Shown piece by piece: positions 29,563 through 39,389 of a DNA stretch of 39,791 nt (its first letter is position 1; the number at the start of each line of letters is the position of its first letter). Both the position numbers and the translations under genes were made by a program. This stretch comes from an uncultured Clostridia bacterium. GTDB taxonomy: Bacteria; Bacillota; Clostridia; TANB77; CAG-508. The stretch spans positions 1 through 39,791 of the forward strand of contig CALXFD010000019.1 in assembly GCA_944387495.1 (NCBI GenBank), in the 5' to 3' direction. The notes under the pieces are model-generated. The model was not told the DNA's origin. It ran no database searches and saw nothing but the letters and a program-made list of their open reading frames with translations.

Positions 29563-31296
29563 ATGAAAAAAGATTTAAATATTGCAGAACAATTAAAATT
29601 GAAATACCATAAAACAGAAGAAGTTACAAATTTTAAAGATTTGATAGAACGTTCTGCTGAAAATTATGCTACAAGAACTGCTTTTAAATTAAAAGACAAA
29701 AATGGAAAAATTTTTTCTATTACATATGAAGAATTTAAAAAAGATATAGTATATTTAGGTACAAATCTTATAAAAAATGGTTTATTAAATAAAAAAATTG
29801 CCGTTATAGGTCAAAACAGTTATAAATGGTGTGTATCATATTTAGCTGCATCTATTGTTGGTATTGTAGTTCCAATCGATAAAGAATTACATTCTGATGA
29901 TGTTATAAATTTCATGAATGTTGCAGAAGCATCATGCATTTTAGGGGATAATAAAAATCTTGATCAGGTTAAAGATAATTTTGAAAAATTAAATAATCCA
30001 AATACTATGTTTATCTATTTTAATGATACAAATAGCAGTAGTTTCACATTTGATGATTTTAAAGATACTGGTAAAAAAATATATGAAGATGGTTTTAATG
30101 ATTTTGATAATATAAAAATAAATCCTGATGAAATGCGTATATTATTATTTACTTCTGGAACTACTGGAAATGCAAAAGGTGTATGTTTATCTCAACGTAA
30201 TATATGTTCAAATATTTTATCAACATATGGAATTGTAAAAGTTAAAAGAAGTGATTTATTCTTTTCTGTTTTACCTTTACACCATACCTATGAGTGTACT
30301 CTTGGATTTTTATTACCAATTTACAGTGGTGCTAGTATTGCTCATTGTGAAGGGTTAAGATACATTTCTCAAAACATGGCAGAATTTCATCCATCTGTTA
30401 TACTTTGTGTACCATTGCTTTTAGAAAAGATGCATAAAACTATTGTAAAAAGTATGAATAAATCTTTACCAGAAAAATATAGAAAAACAGATAATCAAAA
30501 TCCATATAATGATTTACCTGCTATTTTAAAAAAGATTGTAAGAACAAGAGTAAAAAATACATTAGGTGGAAGATTAAGAGTTTTTATAGTTGGTGCAGCT
30601 TCTGTTAATCCTAATATAGTTGCTGATTTTAGGAATTTAAAATTAAACACTTTACAAGGCTATGGTTTAACAGAATGTTCTCCACTAGTTGCTGGTAACA
30701 CAGACTTTTTCCAAAGAGATGATTCAGCAGGTTTACCTATTCCTAATGTTGAATATAAAATAGATTCTCCAAATAGTGAAGGAATTGGAGAAATTTTAGT
30801 AAAAGGACCTAATGTTATGCTTGGCTATTATAAGAATGATGAAGAAACTAAAAAAGCTATACAAGATGGATGGTTCCATACAGGTGATTTAGGAAAAGTT
30901 GACGAAAACGGATATCTATATATAACTGGAAGATGTAAAAGTGTTATTGTAACTAAAAATGGAAAAAACATATATCCAGAAGAAGTAGAATATTACTTAA
31001 ATGATAATCCTCTTGTTTCTGAATCTCTTGTTTTAGGTATTCATAAAGAAGATGATGATGAAACATATATTAATGCTCAAATTTACCCTAATATAGAGGC
31101 TATTGCTGAATATTTAAAAAGTAGTGTTCCTACTAAGTCTGAGATTAAAAAAGTAATTTCAGATGTTGTTTCTAGTGTAAATAAAAAATTACCTAATTAT
31201 AAGCATATTAAAGGGTTTATTATCAGGGATAAGGAATTTGAAAAGACTACTACTCAAAAAGTTAAAAGATATGGAAATAATGTAAATATTAAATAA
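29563..31296 (+). CDS. AMP-forming acyl-CoA synthetase (long-chain type)
   Basis: 577 residues of the ANL superfamily. The adenylate P-loop is LLFTSGTTGNAKG, followed by GYGLTECSP, then WFHTGDLG and the C-terminal ITGRCKSVIV hinge with the late catalytic Lys in TTQKVKRYG. It should activate a carboxylic acid, probably a fatty acid, to its CoA thioester. The substrate cannot be fixed by sequence. AGGAGG precedes the ATG. A strong terminator follows at 31336-31373. Confidence 0.9.
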   Translation: MKKDLNIAEQLKLKYHKTEEVTNFKDLIERSAENYATRTAFKLKDKNGKIFSITYEEFKKDIVYLGTNLIKNGLLNKKIAVIGQNSYKWCVSYLAASIVGIVVPIDKELHSDDVINFMNVAEASCILGDNKNLDQVKDNFEKLNNPNTMFIYFNDTNSSSFTFDDFKDTGKKIYEDGFNDFDNIKINPDEMRILLFTSGTTGNAKGVCLSQRNICSNILSTYGIVKVKRSDLFFSVLPLHHTYECTLGFLLPIYSGASIAHCEGLRYISQNMAEFHPSVILCVPLLLEKMHKTIVKSMNKSLPEKYRKTDNQNPYNDLPAILKKIVRTRVKNTLGGRLRVFIVGAASVNPNIVADFRNLKLNTLQGYGLTECSPLVAGNTDFFQRDDSAGLPIPNVEYKIDSPNSEGIGEILVKGPNVMLGYYKNDEETKKAIQDGWFHTGDLGKVDENGYLYITGRCKSVIVTKNGKNIYPEEVEYYLNDNPLVSESLVLGIHKEDDDETYINAQIYPNIEAIAEYLKSSVPTKSEIKKVISDVVSSVNKKLPNYKHIKGFIIRDKEFEKTTTQKVKRYGNNVNIK

Positions 31297-31297
31297 T

Positions 31298-31318
31298 AGG
31301 AATGGCAATGCCATTCCT
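31298..31318 (+). terminator. Short terminator hairpin after acyl-CoA synthetase gene
   Basis: AGGAATGGC-AAT-GCCATTCCT is a perfect 9-bp hairpin directly after the stop, followed by ATTTGC. Confidence 0.7.
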
Positions 31319-31335
31319 ATTTGCAACTATTCCAC

Positions 31336-31373
31336 AAAAAAACTTACAAACATTATAGTTTGTAAGTTTTTTT
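31336..31373. terminator. Bidirectional terminator between the synthetase and tRNA genes
   Basis: Arms AACTTACAAAC and GTTTGTAAGTT with a 6-nt loop; A7 on one side and T8 on the other. It serves the acyl-CoA synthetase gene and, in reverse, the tRNA cluster. Confidence 0.88.
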
Positions 31374-31377
31374 TATT

Positions 31378-31453
<76 letters not shown>

Positions 31454-31464
31454 ATATAAAAAAA

Positions 31465-31541
31465 TGGCGACCCGGAACGGGCTCGAACCGTCGACCTCTA
31501 GCGTGACAGGCTAGCGTTCTAACCAACTGAACTACCGGGCC
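31465..31541 (-). tRNA. tRNA-Asp (GTC)
   Basis: Acceptor GGCCCGG pairs with CCGGGTC (one G-T pair); anticodon loop CTGTCAC (GTC); T-arm GACGGTTCGAGCCCGTT. CCA is encoded. Confidence 0.97.
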
Positions 31542-31549
31542 GTAAAACA

Positions 31550-31625
31550 TGGTGGTCGCTACAGGGCTCGAACCTGTGACCCCCTGCTTGTAAGGCAGAT
31601 GCTCTCCCAGCTGAGCTAAGCGACC
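31550..31625 (-). tRNA. tRNA-Val (TAC)
   Basis: Acceptor GGTCGCT/AGCGACC; D-arm AGCTCAGCTGGGAGAGC; anticodon loop CTTACAA (TAC); T-loop TTCGAGC; discriminator A and encoded CCA. First gene of the Val-Asp-Phe cluster. Confidence 0.97.
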
Positions 31626-31645
31626 ATGTTCTTTCGACATGGTCT

Positions 31646-31674
31646 AGTATACAAGATTTTTTAAAAGTTGTCAA
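31646..31674 (-). promoter_or_regulatory. Strong sigma-A promoter of the tRNA cluster
   Basis: TTGACA (31669-31674) and TATACT (31646-31651) are exactly 17 bp apart, about 20 bp before the tRNA-Val 5' end. A near-consensus housekeeping promoter. Confidence 0.85.
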
Positions 31675-31886
31675 TACATTTTTTCAATTTTTTTTAATTT
31701 TTTTCATATTTTTTATACCTTATATCTCTAAGTACTAGAAAATAGCGGATTTCAGTTTTTATTTTTTATAATATTTTTATTTTCTTTTTTGTAACACATA
31801 TAAATATATTTCATATTATATATCAATACCGAAGATAAAAACAAACAAATTAAAACATATTTCTTTCATGAAAGGAGGTCTACGCT

Positions 31887-32003
31887 ATGCCAGAAAACAG
31901 AGGATGTGGTGGTTTCGGATTTGGTGATGACTGCTGCTGGATTATAATCCTTATATTATTAATATGCTGCTGCTGTGGTGGTAATAGAGGAGGATGTTGC
32001 TAA
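31887..32003 (+). CDS. Cys/Gly-rich hydrophobic micropeptide, 38 aa
   Basis: A 38-residue protein with an excellent ribosome site (AAAGGAGG, 8 nt before the ATG) and an intrinsic terminator downstream. It reads as a Gly/Cys-rich head, an Asp-Asp-Cys-Cys-Trp junction, a short helix IIILILLI, then four Cys, and a Gly/Arg/Cys tail. Nine of 38 residues are Cys. Small hydrophobic Gly-rich peptides of this build resemble YjcZ-type spore proteins in Firmicutes, but the function is unknown. The 260 bp between it and tRNA-Val hold the tRNA promoter and otherwise nothing I can name. Confidence 0.75.
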   Translation: MPENRGCGGFGFGDDCCWIIILILLICCCCGGNRGGCC

Positions 32004-32048
32004 TTTAATTAGGACCTCTTAAATCTAAAAAGTTTCTTATAAGGAAGA

Positions 32049-32092
32049 AAAAAAGGCTGATTGTAATGTAATATTACAAATTCAGCCTTTTT
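32049..32092. terminator. Bidirectional terminator between micropeptide and groEL
   Basis: A stem AAAAAGGCTGA/TCAGCCTTTTT with inner TTGTAAT/ATTACAA pairing, T-rich on both sides. It lies between the plus-strand micropeptide and the minus-strand groEL stop. Confidence 0.85.
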
Positions 32093-32112
32093 CTATTTAT
32101 AAACATGTTTTA

Positions 32113-33781
<1,669 letters not shown>

Positions 33782-33830
33782 TGAATAAGCTTTTGACAAC
33801 TTTTTAATATTATTTCTAATTTTTATAGTC

Positions 33831-34190
<360 letters not shown>

Positions 34191-34289
34191 TAGGGTTTTT
34201 ATAAAATTCACAAAATATTCACATAAATATTTATATGCTTGTTTTTATAAAATATTATAAATCTATCTTTATAACTTTTTATAAAATTT

Positions 34290-34318
34290 AAAGACCTCAG
34301 AATTAATCTGAGGTCTTT
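34290..34318 (-). terminator. Terminator of the clpC operon
   Basis: Perfect 12-bp arms AAAGACCTCAGA/TCTGAGGTCTTT with a 5-nt loop, 35 bp past the clpC stop. Confidence 0.8.
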
Positions 34319-34353
34319 ATGAGGTCTAATTTTTTTCAAAAACAGAATGTATT

Positions 34354-36801
34354 TTATTTTGCTATAACTACTTTTTCATCTTTAATATCAATCTTATTAA
34401 CTTTTCCTTTTTTCAAGTTTCCATCTAATATTTCCTCAGCTAATCTATCTTCTAACACACTTTGAATTGTTCTTCTTAATGGTCTTGCACCAAAGTTTTT
34501 ATCAATTCCTTTTTTAGCAATTAATTTTTTAACTTCTGGTTTTAATTCTATTTCTATTTTCTGCTCTTTTAGTCTATTTACTACCTCTTTAAGCATTATA
34601 TCAATTATCTTGTCAATTTCTTTATCTGTTAATTTATGGAATACAATTATTTCGTCAATACGATTTATAAATTCTGGTCTTAATTCTTTTTTCAATGCTT
34701 CCATTACTTCTTTTTTAGTTTCTTCATATTCTTTGTTTTCTGTATTTTCTTCTTTATTATTTGAAAATCCTAATGATTTTTTATCAGTAATTAATCTAGC
34801 TCCAATATTTGAAGTCATTATAATTACTGTATTTTTAAAGTTTACTGTTCTTCCTTGGCTATCTGTTAATCTTCCATCTTCAAGTATTTGAAGTAACATA
34901 TTCATAACATCTGGATGTGCTTTTTCTATTTCATCAAATAGTACAACTGAATATGGTTTTCTTCTAATCTTTTCTGTTAATTGTCCACCATCATCAAAAC
35001 CTACATATCCTGGAGGTGAACCTATTAATTTAGATACTGAATGTGGTTCCATGTATTCAGACATATCTATTCTTACCATTGCACTTTCATCACCAAATAG
35101 ACATTCAGCCAATGCTTTTGATAATTCTGTTTTACCAACACCTGTTGGACCTAAGAATAAGAATGAGCCTATTGGTCTTTTTGGGTCTTTTAGTCCTACT
35201 CTTCCTCTTCTAATTGCTTTTGCAACTGCCTCTACTGCTTCATCTTGTCCTATTACTCTTTCATGTAAATTTTTTTCTAGATTTTTTAATTTTTCATTTT
35301 CATCTTCTGTTATCTTTTTAGCTGGAATTCCTGTCCAACTAGAAATTACTTCTGCTATATTTTCTTCTGTTATATCTGTAACAGATTTGTTATTTTTATT
35401 TTGCCATTTTTTCTGTTCTTTTTCATATTTTTCTTTTAATTCTTTTTCTTTATCTCTTAGTTTTGCAGCTTTTTCAAATTTTTGTGTTTTTACTGCTTCT
35501 TCTTTGTCTTTATTTATATTTGCAATTTCCTCTTCTAATTCTTTTAAAGAATCTGGTTCTGTATATGTTTTTAATCTTGCCCTTGATGCTGCTTCATCAA
35601 TCAAATCTATTGCTTTATCTGGCAAATACCTATCATTTATATATCTTACAGACATTTTTACTGCTGCTTCTATTGCTTCATCTGTAATTTTTACATTATG
35701 ATGTGCTTCATATTTATCTCTTATTCCTTTTAATATTAATACTGTATCTTTTTCTGATGGTTCATTTACTGTAACTGGACTAAATCTTCTTTCTAATGCA
35801 GTATCTTTTTCTATAAATTTTCTATATTCATTTAATGTTGTTGCACCAACTAATTGGATTTCTCCTCTTGCTAATAATGGTTTTAATATATTTGCTGCAT
35901 CAATTGCACCTTCTGCTGAACCTGCACCAACTATTGTATGGATTTCATCTATAAATAAGATTACATCTCCTACTTTTTTAACTTCATTTAATGCTTTTTT
36001 TATTCTTTCTTCAAAGTCTCCTCTATATTTTGCACCTGCAACCATACTTGAAATATCAACAGTTACTACTCTTTTATTTTTTAATATTTCTGGCACATCA
36101 CCAGAAACTATTTGTTCTGCTAATCCTTCTACTACTGCTGTTTTACCAACACCTGGTTCTCCTATTAAACATGGATTATTTTTTGTTCTTCTTGATAAAA
36201 TTTGTATAACTCTTTCTATCTCTTCTTTTCTTCCTATGATTGGGTCTAACTTTCCTTGTCTTGCTTTATCTGTTAAATCTTCTCCAAATTGATTTAATGT
36301 TGGTGTTTGATTATAACTTCCGCTTTTTTTGTTTAAATTTTTTGAATCTCCTTCTCCTTTTAAATCTTCTCCTTCGTTTATTACTCTTACTATTTCTCCA
36401 TATAATTTAGGTATATTTACATTAAGTTCTAATAAAATTCTTGCAGCAACACTATCTCCTTCTCTTAATATACCTATTAAAATATGTTCTGTTCCTATAT
36501 AGTTATATCCTAATTTTCTTGCTTCTATAAAAGCACTTTCAATAACTCTTTTTGTTCTAGGTGTAAAACCTAATGTATCATCAATAGGTTCTTCTCTTCC
36601 TACTAAACTTACTGTTACATCTAATATATCTTCTGGACTTATACCTTGATTTTCTAATACTTTTGATGCAACGCCACTTCCTTCTTTTGCTAGACCATAT
36701 AATATATGTTCTGTTCCTATATATCTATGTCCTAATTCAATTGCAGCATCATTTGCAATTTCAATTGCCTTTTTTGCTCTACTTGTAAAATTATATGTCA
36801 T
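34354..36801 (-). CDS. clpC: ATP-dependent Clp protease ATPase subunit ClpC
   Basis: An AAA+ unfoldase of 815 residues that feeds ClpP, with McsB as adaptor. It has two N-terminal Clp repeats, NBD1 (Walker A GEPGVGKT, Walker B LFIDEIHT), the middle coiled-coil with a UVR-like segment, and NBD2 (GPTGVGKTE, LFDEIEKAH). The IGF/IGL-type ClpP-binding loop is not obvious from the sequence. I place the start at the ATG at 36801, with GGAG 9 nt upstream; the earlier TTG overlaps that site. Last gene of the CtsR operon. Confidence 0.97.
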   Translation of the reverse strand: MTYNFTSRAKKAIEIANDAAIELGHRYIGTEHILYGLAKEGSGVASKVLENQGISPEDILDVTVSLVGREEPIDDTLGFTPRTKRVIESAFIEARKLGYNYIGTEHILIGILREGDSVAARILLELNVNIPKLYGEIVRVINEGEDLKGEGDSKNLNKKSGSYNQTPTLNQFGEDLTDKARQGKLDPIIGRKEEIERVIQILSRRTKNNPCLIGEPGVGKTAVVEGLAEQIVSGDVPEILKNKRVVTVDISSMVAGAKYRGDFEERIKKALNEVKKVGDVILFIDEIHTIVGAGSAEGAIDAANILKPLLARGEIQLVGATTLNEYRKFIEKDTALERRFSPVTVNEPSEKDTVLILKGIRDKYEAHHNVKITDEAIEAAVKMSVRYINDRYLPDKAIDLIDEAASRARLKTYTEPDSLKELEEEIANINKDKEEAVKTQKFEKAAKLRDKEKELKEKYEKEQKKWQNKNNKSVTDITEENIAEVISSWTGIPAKKITEDENEKLKNLEKNLHERVIGQDEAVEAVAKAIRRGRVGLKDPKRPIGSFLFLGPTGVGKTELSKALAECLFGDESAMVRIDMSEYMEPHSVSKLIGSPPGYVGFDDGGQLTEKIRRKPYSVVLFDEIEKAHPDVMNMLLQILEDGRLTDSQGRTVNFKNTVIIMTSNIGARLITDKKSLGFSNNKEENTENKEYEETKKEVMEALKKELRPEFINRIDEIIVFHKLTDKEIDKIIDIMLKEVVNRLKEQKIEIELKPEVKKLIAKKGIDKNFGARPLRRTIQSVLEDRLAEEILDGNLKKGKVNKIDIKDEKVVIAK

Positions 36802-36817
36802 AATAATCAACTCCTTT

Positions 36818-37831
36818 CTATTTTTTATCTTCTAAAATTTGTTTTATTACTTCTGCTCTTTTTATTTCTCTATCAATTTTACCAAGCTGTTCTCCTAAGT
36901 ATTTTTGCATATTAGCAGGTTTTATATATAAATACAATTTTTGTACTTGCATGTCTGTTACTTCATCTAATATTCCTAAATCTACTCCTAATTTTATAAG
37001 TGATAACAACTCAATTGCTTCTTCAAGAGATATTTTTTTACAGTTTGCAAATATTCCATATGCTCTATATATTTCATCTTCTAATTCTATTCCATTGCTA
37101 GCAATTAATTTTCTTGCTTTTCTTTCTTGGTCTATAATCTTTTGTGTTATAATTTCAATATTTTTTGCTATTTCATTTTCTGAAATTCCTAATGTCTGTT
37201 TATTTGATATCTGATATAATCCTCCTACAACATTTCCATTTTCTCCATAAATTCCTTTTATATCAACCCCGAAATTATTTATTGCTTGAAATACTTTTTT
37301 AGTATTTCCCGTTTTATCAAGTACTGGTAAATGTAGCATAACTGATATTTTTAATCCTGTACCTACATTATTTGGACCTGATGTTAAATAACCATATTTT
37401 TTACTTACACAATATCCTAATACTTCTTCTATTTTTTTATCTAATTCAATTGCAAAATTTAGTGTATTTTCTATTTCAAGTCCACTACTATATATTTGTA
37501 TTTTTAAATGGTCTTCTTCTCCTATTAAAATACATATATTTTCCTCGTCATTAATCATAATTGCACCTGTATTATTTCTTTGTTTTATATATTCTGGTGT
37601 TAATAAGTTTTTTTCGACTAAGCTTTGTTTTGTTATTTCATCCATATCTTTTAAGTATAAAAATCTTAATCCATATCCTATTTCATATATGCTCATTTTT
37701 ATTTTATTTTCTAATTCTTCTAATTCTTGTTTATTTAAGTTAAATTTATATCCATTTATATTTCTAGAAAATCTTACTCTTGTACTTATTGCTACATCTG
37801 ATTGTTTTCCACTTTGTAAATACCAATTCAT
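36818..37831 (-). CDS. mcsB: Protein-arginine kinase McsB
   Basis: 337 residues of the phosphagen-kinase fold. It phosphorylates arginines on damaged proteins and CtsR. Motifs include STRVRFSRNI at the N-terminus, GEEDHLKIQIY and SGPNNVGTGLK. The last normally reads TACPTNVGTG: the conserved reactive Cys is Gly here. The C-terminal DREIKRAEV corresponds to the RDxxRA phosphoarginine-binding segment. Between mcsA and clpC, with AAAGGAGG before the ATG. Confidence 0.94.
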   Translation of the reverse strand: MNWYLQSGKQSDVAISTRVRFSRNINGYKFNLNKQELEELENKIKMSIYEIGYGLRFLYLKDMDEITKQSLVEKNLLTPEYIKQRNNTGAIMINDEENICILIGEEDHLKIQIYSSGLEIENTLNFAIELDKKIEEVLGYCVSKKYGYLTSGPNNVGTGLKISVMLHLPVLDKTGNTKKVFQAINNFGVDIKGIYGENGNVVGGLYQISNKQTLGISENEIAKNIEIITQKIIDQERKARKLIASNGIELEDEIYRAYGIFANCKKISLEEAIELLSLIKLGVDLGILDEVTDMQVQKLYLYIKPANMQKYLGEQLGKIDREIKRAEVIKQILEDKK

Positions 37832-37862
37832 ATTATGCCTCCTTTGCTATTTTTTCTATATT

Positions 37863-38429
37863 TTATTTTTGTTTATCATCTTTTTCAATTTTCTTAATCT
37901 CATCTCTTAATTTAGCTGCATCTTCATATCTTTCTTCTTTAATCGCTAATTTTAAATCATCTTTTAATTTTTGTAATTCGTTATTGGAATTATCTTTTAT
38001 ATCTTTAACATCTTCTTTTGCTCTTTGTCTTTTTTCTATTTTATTGTCTAAAATTTTTCCTATTCTGCCTACATGTCTATTACTACTTTGTATTCTTTTT
38101 ATTATAGGATCTAATCTATCTTCAAATACATCATAGCAATTTGCACATCCTAATCTTCCTGTATTTACAATATCATCAAATGTAGAGCCACAATTATCAC
38201 ATTTTAATGCTTTCATTTCATTAAATAATGGCATAAATTCTGGTGTTGCAAAATCTTGCATAAAATCACCAAAGAAACTAGAAAAATCTATTGGCATATT
38301 AAAATTCATTTTGCCTATTCCTAATTTTTTACTACATTCTTCACATAAATTTAATTCTTTCCTCATTCCATTAATATTTTCAGAATATCTTACATTTGCT
38401 TCTCTTTTTCCACAATTATCACATAACAT
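37863..38429 (-). CDS. mcsA: McsB activator McsA
   Basis: 188 residues. Two zinc-binding CxxC pairs in the N-terminal half (MLCDNCG..LCEECS; CDNCG..CANCYD) and a C-terminal UVR-type helix (KDDLKLAIKEERYEDAAKLRDEI). It activates McsB and stabilises the repressor complex. Second gene of the operon, 13 nt after ctsR. Confidence 0.94.
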   Translation of the reverse strand: MLCDNCGKREANVRYSENINGMRKELNLCEECSKKLGIGKMNFNMPIDFSSFFGDFMQDFATPEFMPLFNEMKALKCDNCGSTFDDIVNTGRLGCANCYDVFEDRLDPIIKRIQSSNRHVGRIGKILDNKIEKRQRAKEDVKDIKDNSNNELQKLKDDLKLAIKEERYEDAAKLRDEIKKIEKDDKQK

Positions 38430-38442
38430 ATAAATTCCTCCC

Positions 38443-38889
38443 TTACTCTAAATTTAATAACATATTTTTAAAAATTTTTGCTCTTAATTTATCTTTTAAA
38501 TCTTTTGTCATGCCTAAGACATTATCACTTGTAGCTACTTTTAATAATTTTGCTTCTTTTTTTGTAATTAAGTCATATGTCAAAAAATCACTTATTAAAA
38601 TATCTACATCATTTGATGTCATTTCATCTCCTATATTTTTTATAATATGCATGAAATAATCAGATTTTGAATTATTAACTCTTTTTATTGTTATATGTCC
38701 TCCTCCGCCTCTTTTGCTTTCTACATAGTATCCTTGTGATGGCTTAAATCTAGTTGATATTACATAGTTAATTTGAGAAGGTACACAGTTAAAATGTTCT
38801 GCTAATTCATTTCTTTGTATTTCTATTAATTGTTTATCATCTTCAAATAAATCTTTTATAAAATCTTCTATTAAATCCGATATTCTCAT
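38443..38889 (-). CDS. ctsR: Transcriptional repressor CtsR
   Basis: A 148-residue winged-helix repressor of clp and other class III heat-shock genes. The N-terminal helix-turn-helix includes NELAEHFNCVPSQINYVIS. The glycine-rich wing is RGGGGHI, with the Arg that McsB phosphorylates to release DNA. Its own operator is 18 bp upstream, so it is autoregulated. AGGAGG precedes the ATG. Confidence 0.97.
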   Translation of the reverse strand: MRISDLIEDFIKDLFEDDKQLIEIQRNELAEHFNCVPSQINYVISTRFKPSQGYYVESKRGGGGHITIKRVNNSKSDYFMHIIKNIGDEMTSNDVDILISDFLTYDLITKKEAKLLKVATSDNVLGMTKDLKDKLRAKIFKNMLLNLE

Positions 38890-38906
38890 AGTATCGCCTC
38901 CTGTTT

Positions 38907-38929
38907 TTTGACTTTGACTTTCTTTGACT
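38907..38929 (-). promoter_or_regulatory. CtsR operator with three heptads
   Basis: Minus-strand AGTCAAAGAAAGTCAAA is an exact fit to the tandem consensus RGTCAAANANRGTCAAA (38913-38929). A third AGTCAAA overlaps by one base at 38907-38913. It lies between the -10 and the ribosome site of ctsR. Confidence 0.92.
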
Positions 38930-38938
38930 TACAATATA

Positions 38939-38966
38939 AGTATACTACCTTTTAAATTTTTTTCAA
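38939..38966 (-). promoter_or_regulatory. ctsR operon promoter
   Basis: TTGAAA (38961-38966), 16 bp, TATACT (38939-38944), directly upstream of the CtsR heptads. Confidence 0.75.
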
Positions 38967-39030
38967 GTATTAAATAAGATGTTTTTATGTTAATTTAAGC
39001 TGTTTTATTCTATTTTTTTGTATTTTTTCT

Positions 39031-39237
39031 TTATTTTTCTTTCTTTTTTGTCATTTTATCTAATTCTTTTGCTCTTTCTTTTTGAGTTGGTAATGGTACC
39101 CATGCAAAATATGAAGAGACAAATTCTCCATATTTAGTTGCATCTTCCCCCACTTCACATTTCAAATCTTCTCTTTTTTTATTAATTATTTTTTTATTAT
39201 CATTTTTCATATTTTTTTCTTTATTCATAAAATACAC
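39031..39237 (-). CDS. Small hypothetical protein, about 65 aa
   Basis: A short basic protein whose second half reads GEFVSSYFAWVPLPTQKERA, then a lysine-rich end. The conserved-looking aromatic segment and the charged tail suggest a real gene. The family is not recognised. The start is uncertain: GTG at 39237 is 3 nt after AAAGG, and ATG at 39228 is 12 nt after. A hairpin pairs this ribosome site and the GTG (39233-39273). It lies between ctsR and the coiled-coil gene. Confidence 0.55.
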   Translation of the reverse strand: MYFMNKEKNMKNDNKKIINKKREDLKCEVGEDATKYGEFVSSYFAWVPLPTQKERAKELDKMTKKKEK

Positions 39238-39273
39238 ATACCTTTCTATACTTTATTATTTTAGGTATGTGCA
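39233..39273 (-). promoter_or_regulatory. Leader hairpin masking a ribosome site and start codon
   Basis: In the minus-strand RNA UGCACAUACCU (39263-39273) pairs with AGGUAUGUGUA (39233-39243): 11 pairs with one G-U, loop 19 nt. The second arm holds the last AGG of the AAAGG ribosome site and the GUG at 39237. Translation would be closed when folded, as in RNA thermometers or attenuators. The T7 at 39274-39280 could make it a plus-strand terminator instead, though no plus-strand gene is near. Confidence 0.4.
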
Positions 39274-39389
39274 TTTTTTTAATATTTTATACTTTTTTAT
39301 GAAAAACTTTTTATTTATTATATGCACAAACACTTTTATCTTTATAAAAATAGACTAGGAAGAATTAAAATTAATTTTTTTAAAAATAT

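Noticed and set aside
39274..39389. Possible promoters upstream of the small gene at 39031-39237
   Set aside because: Several TATAAT-like strings occur, but none has a matching -35 at 16-18 bp; in DNA this AT-rich they are not evidence.
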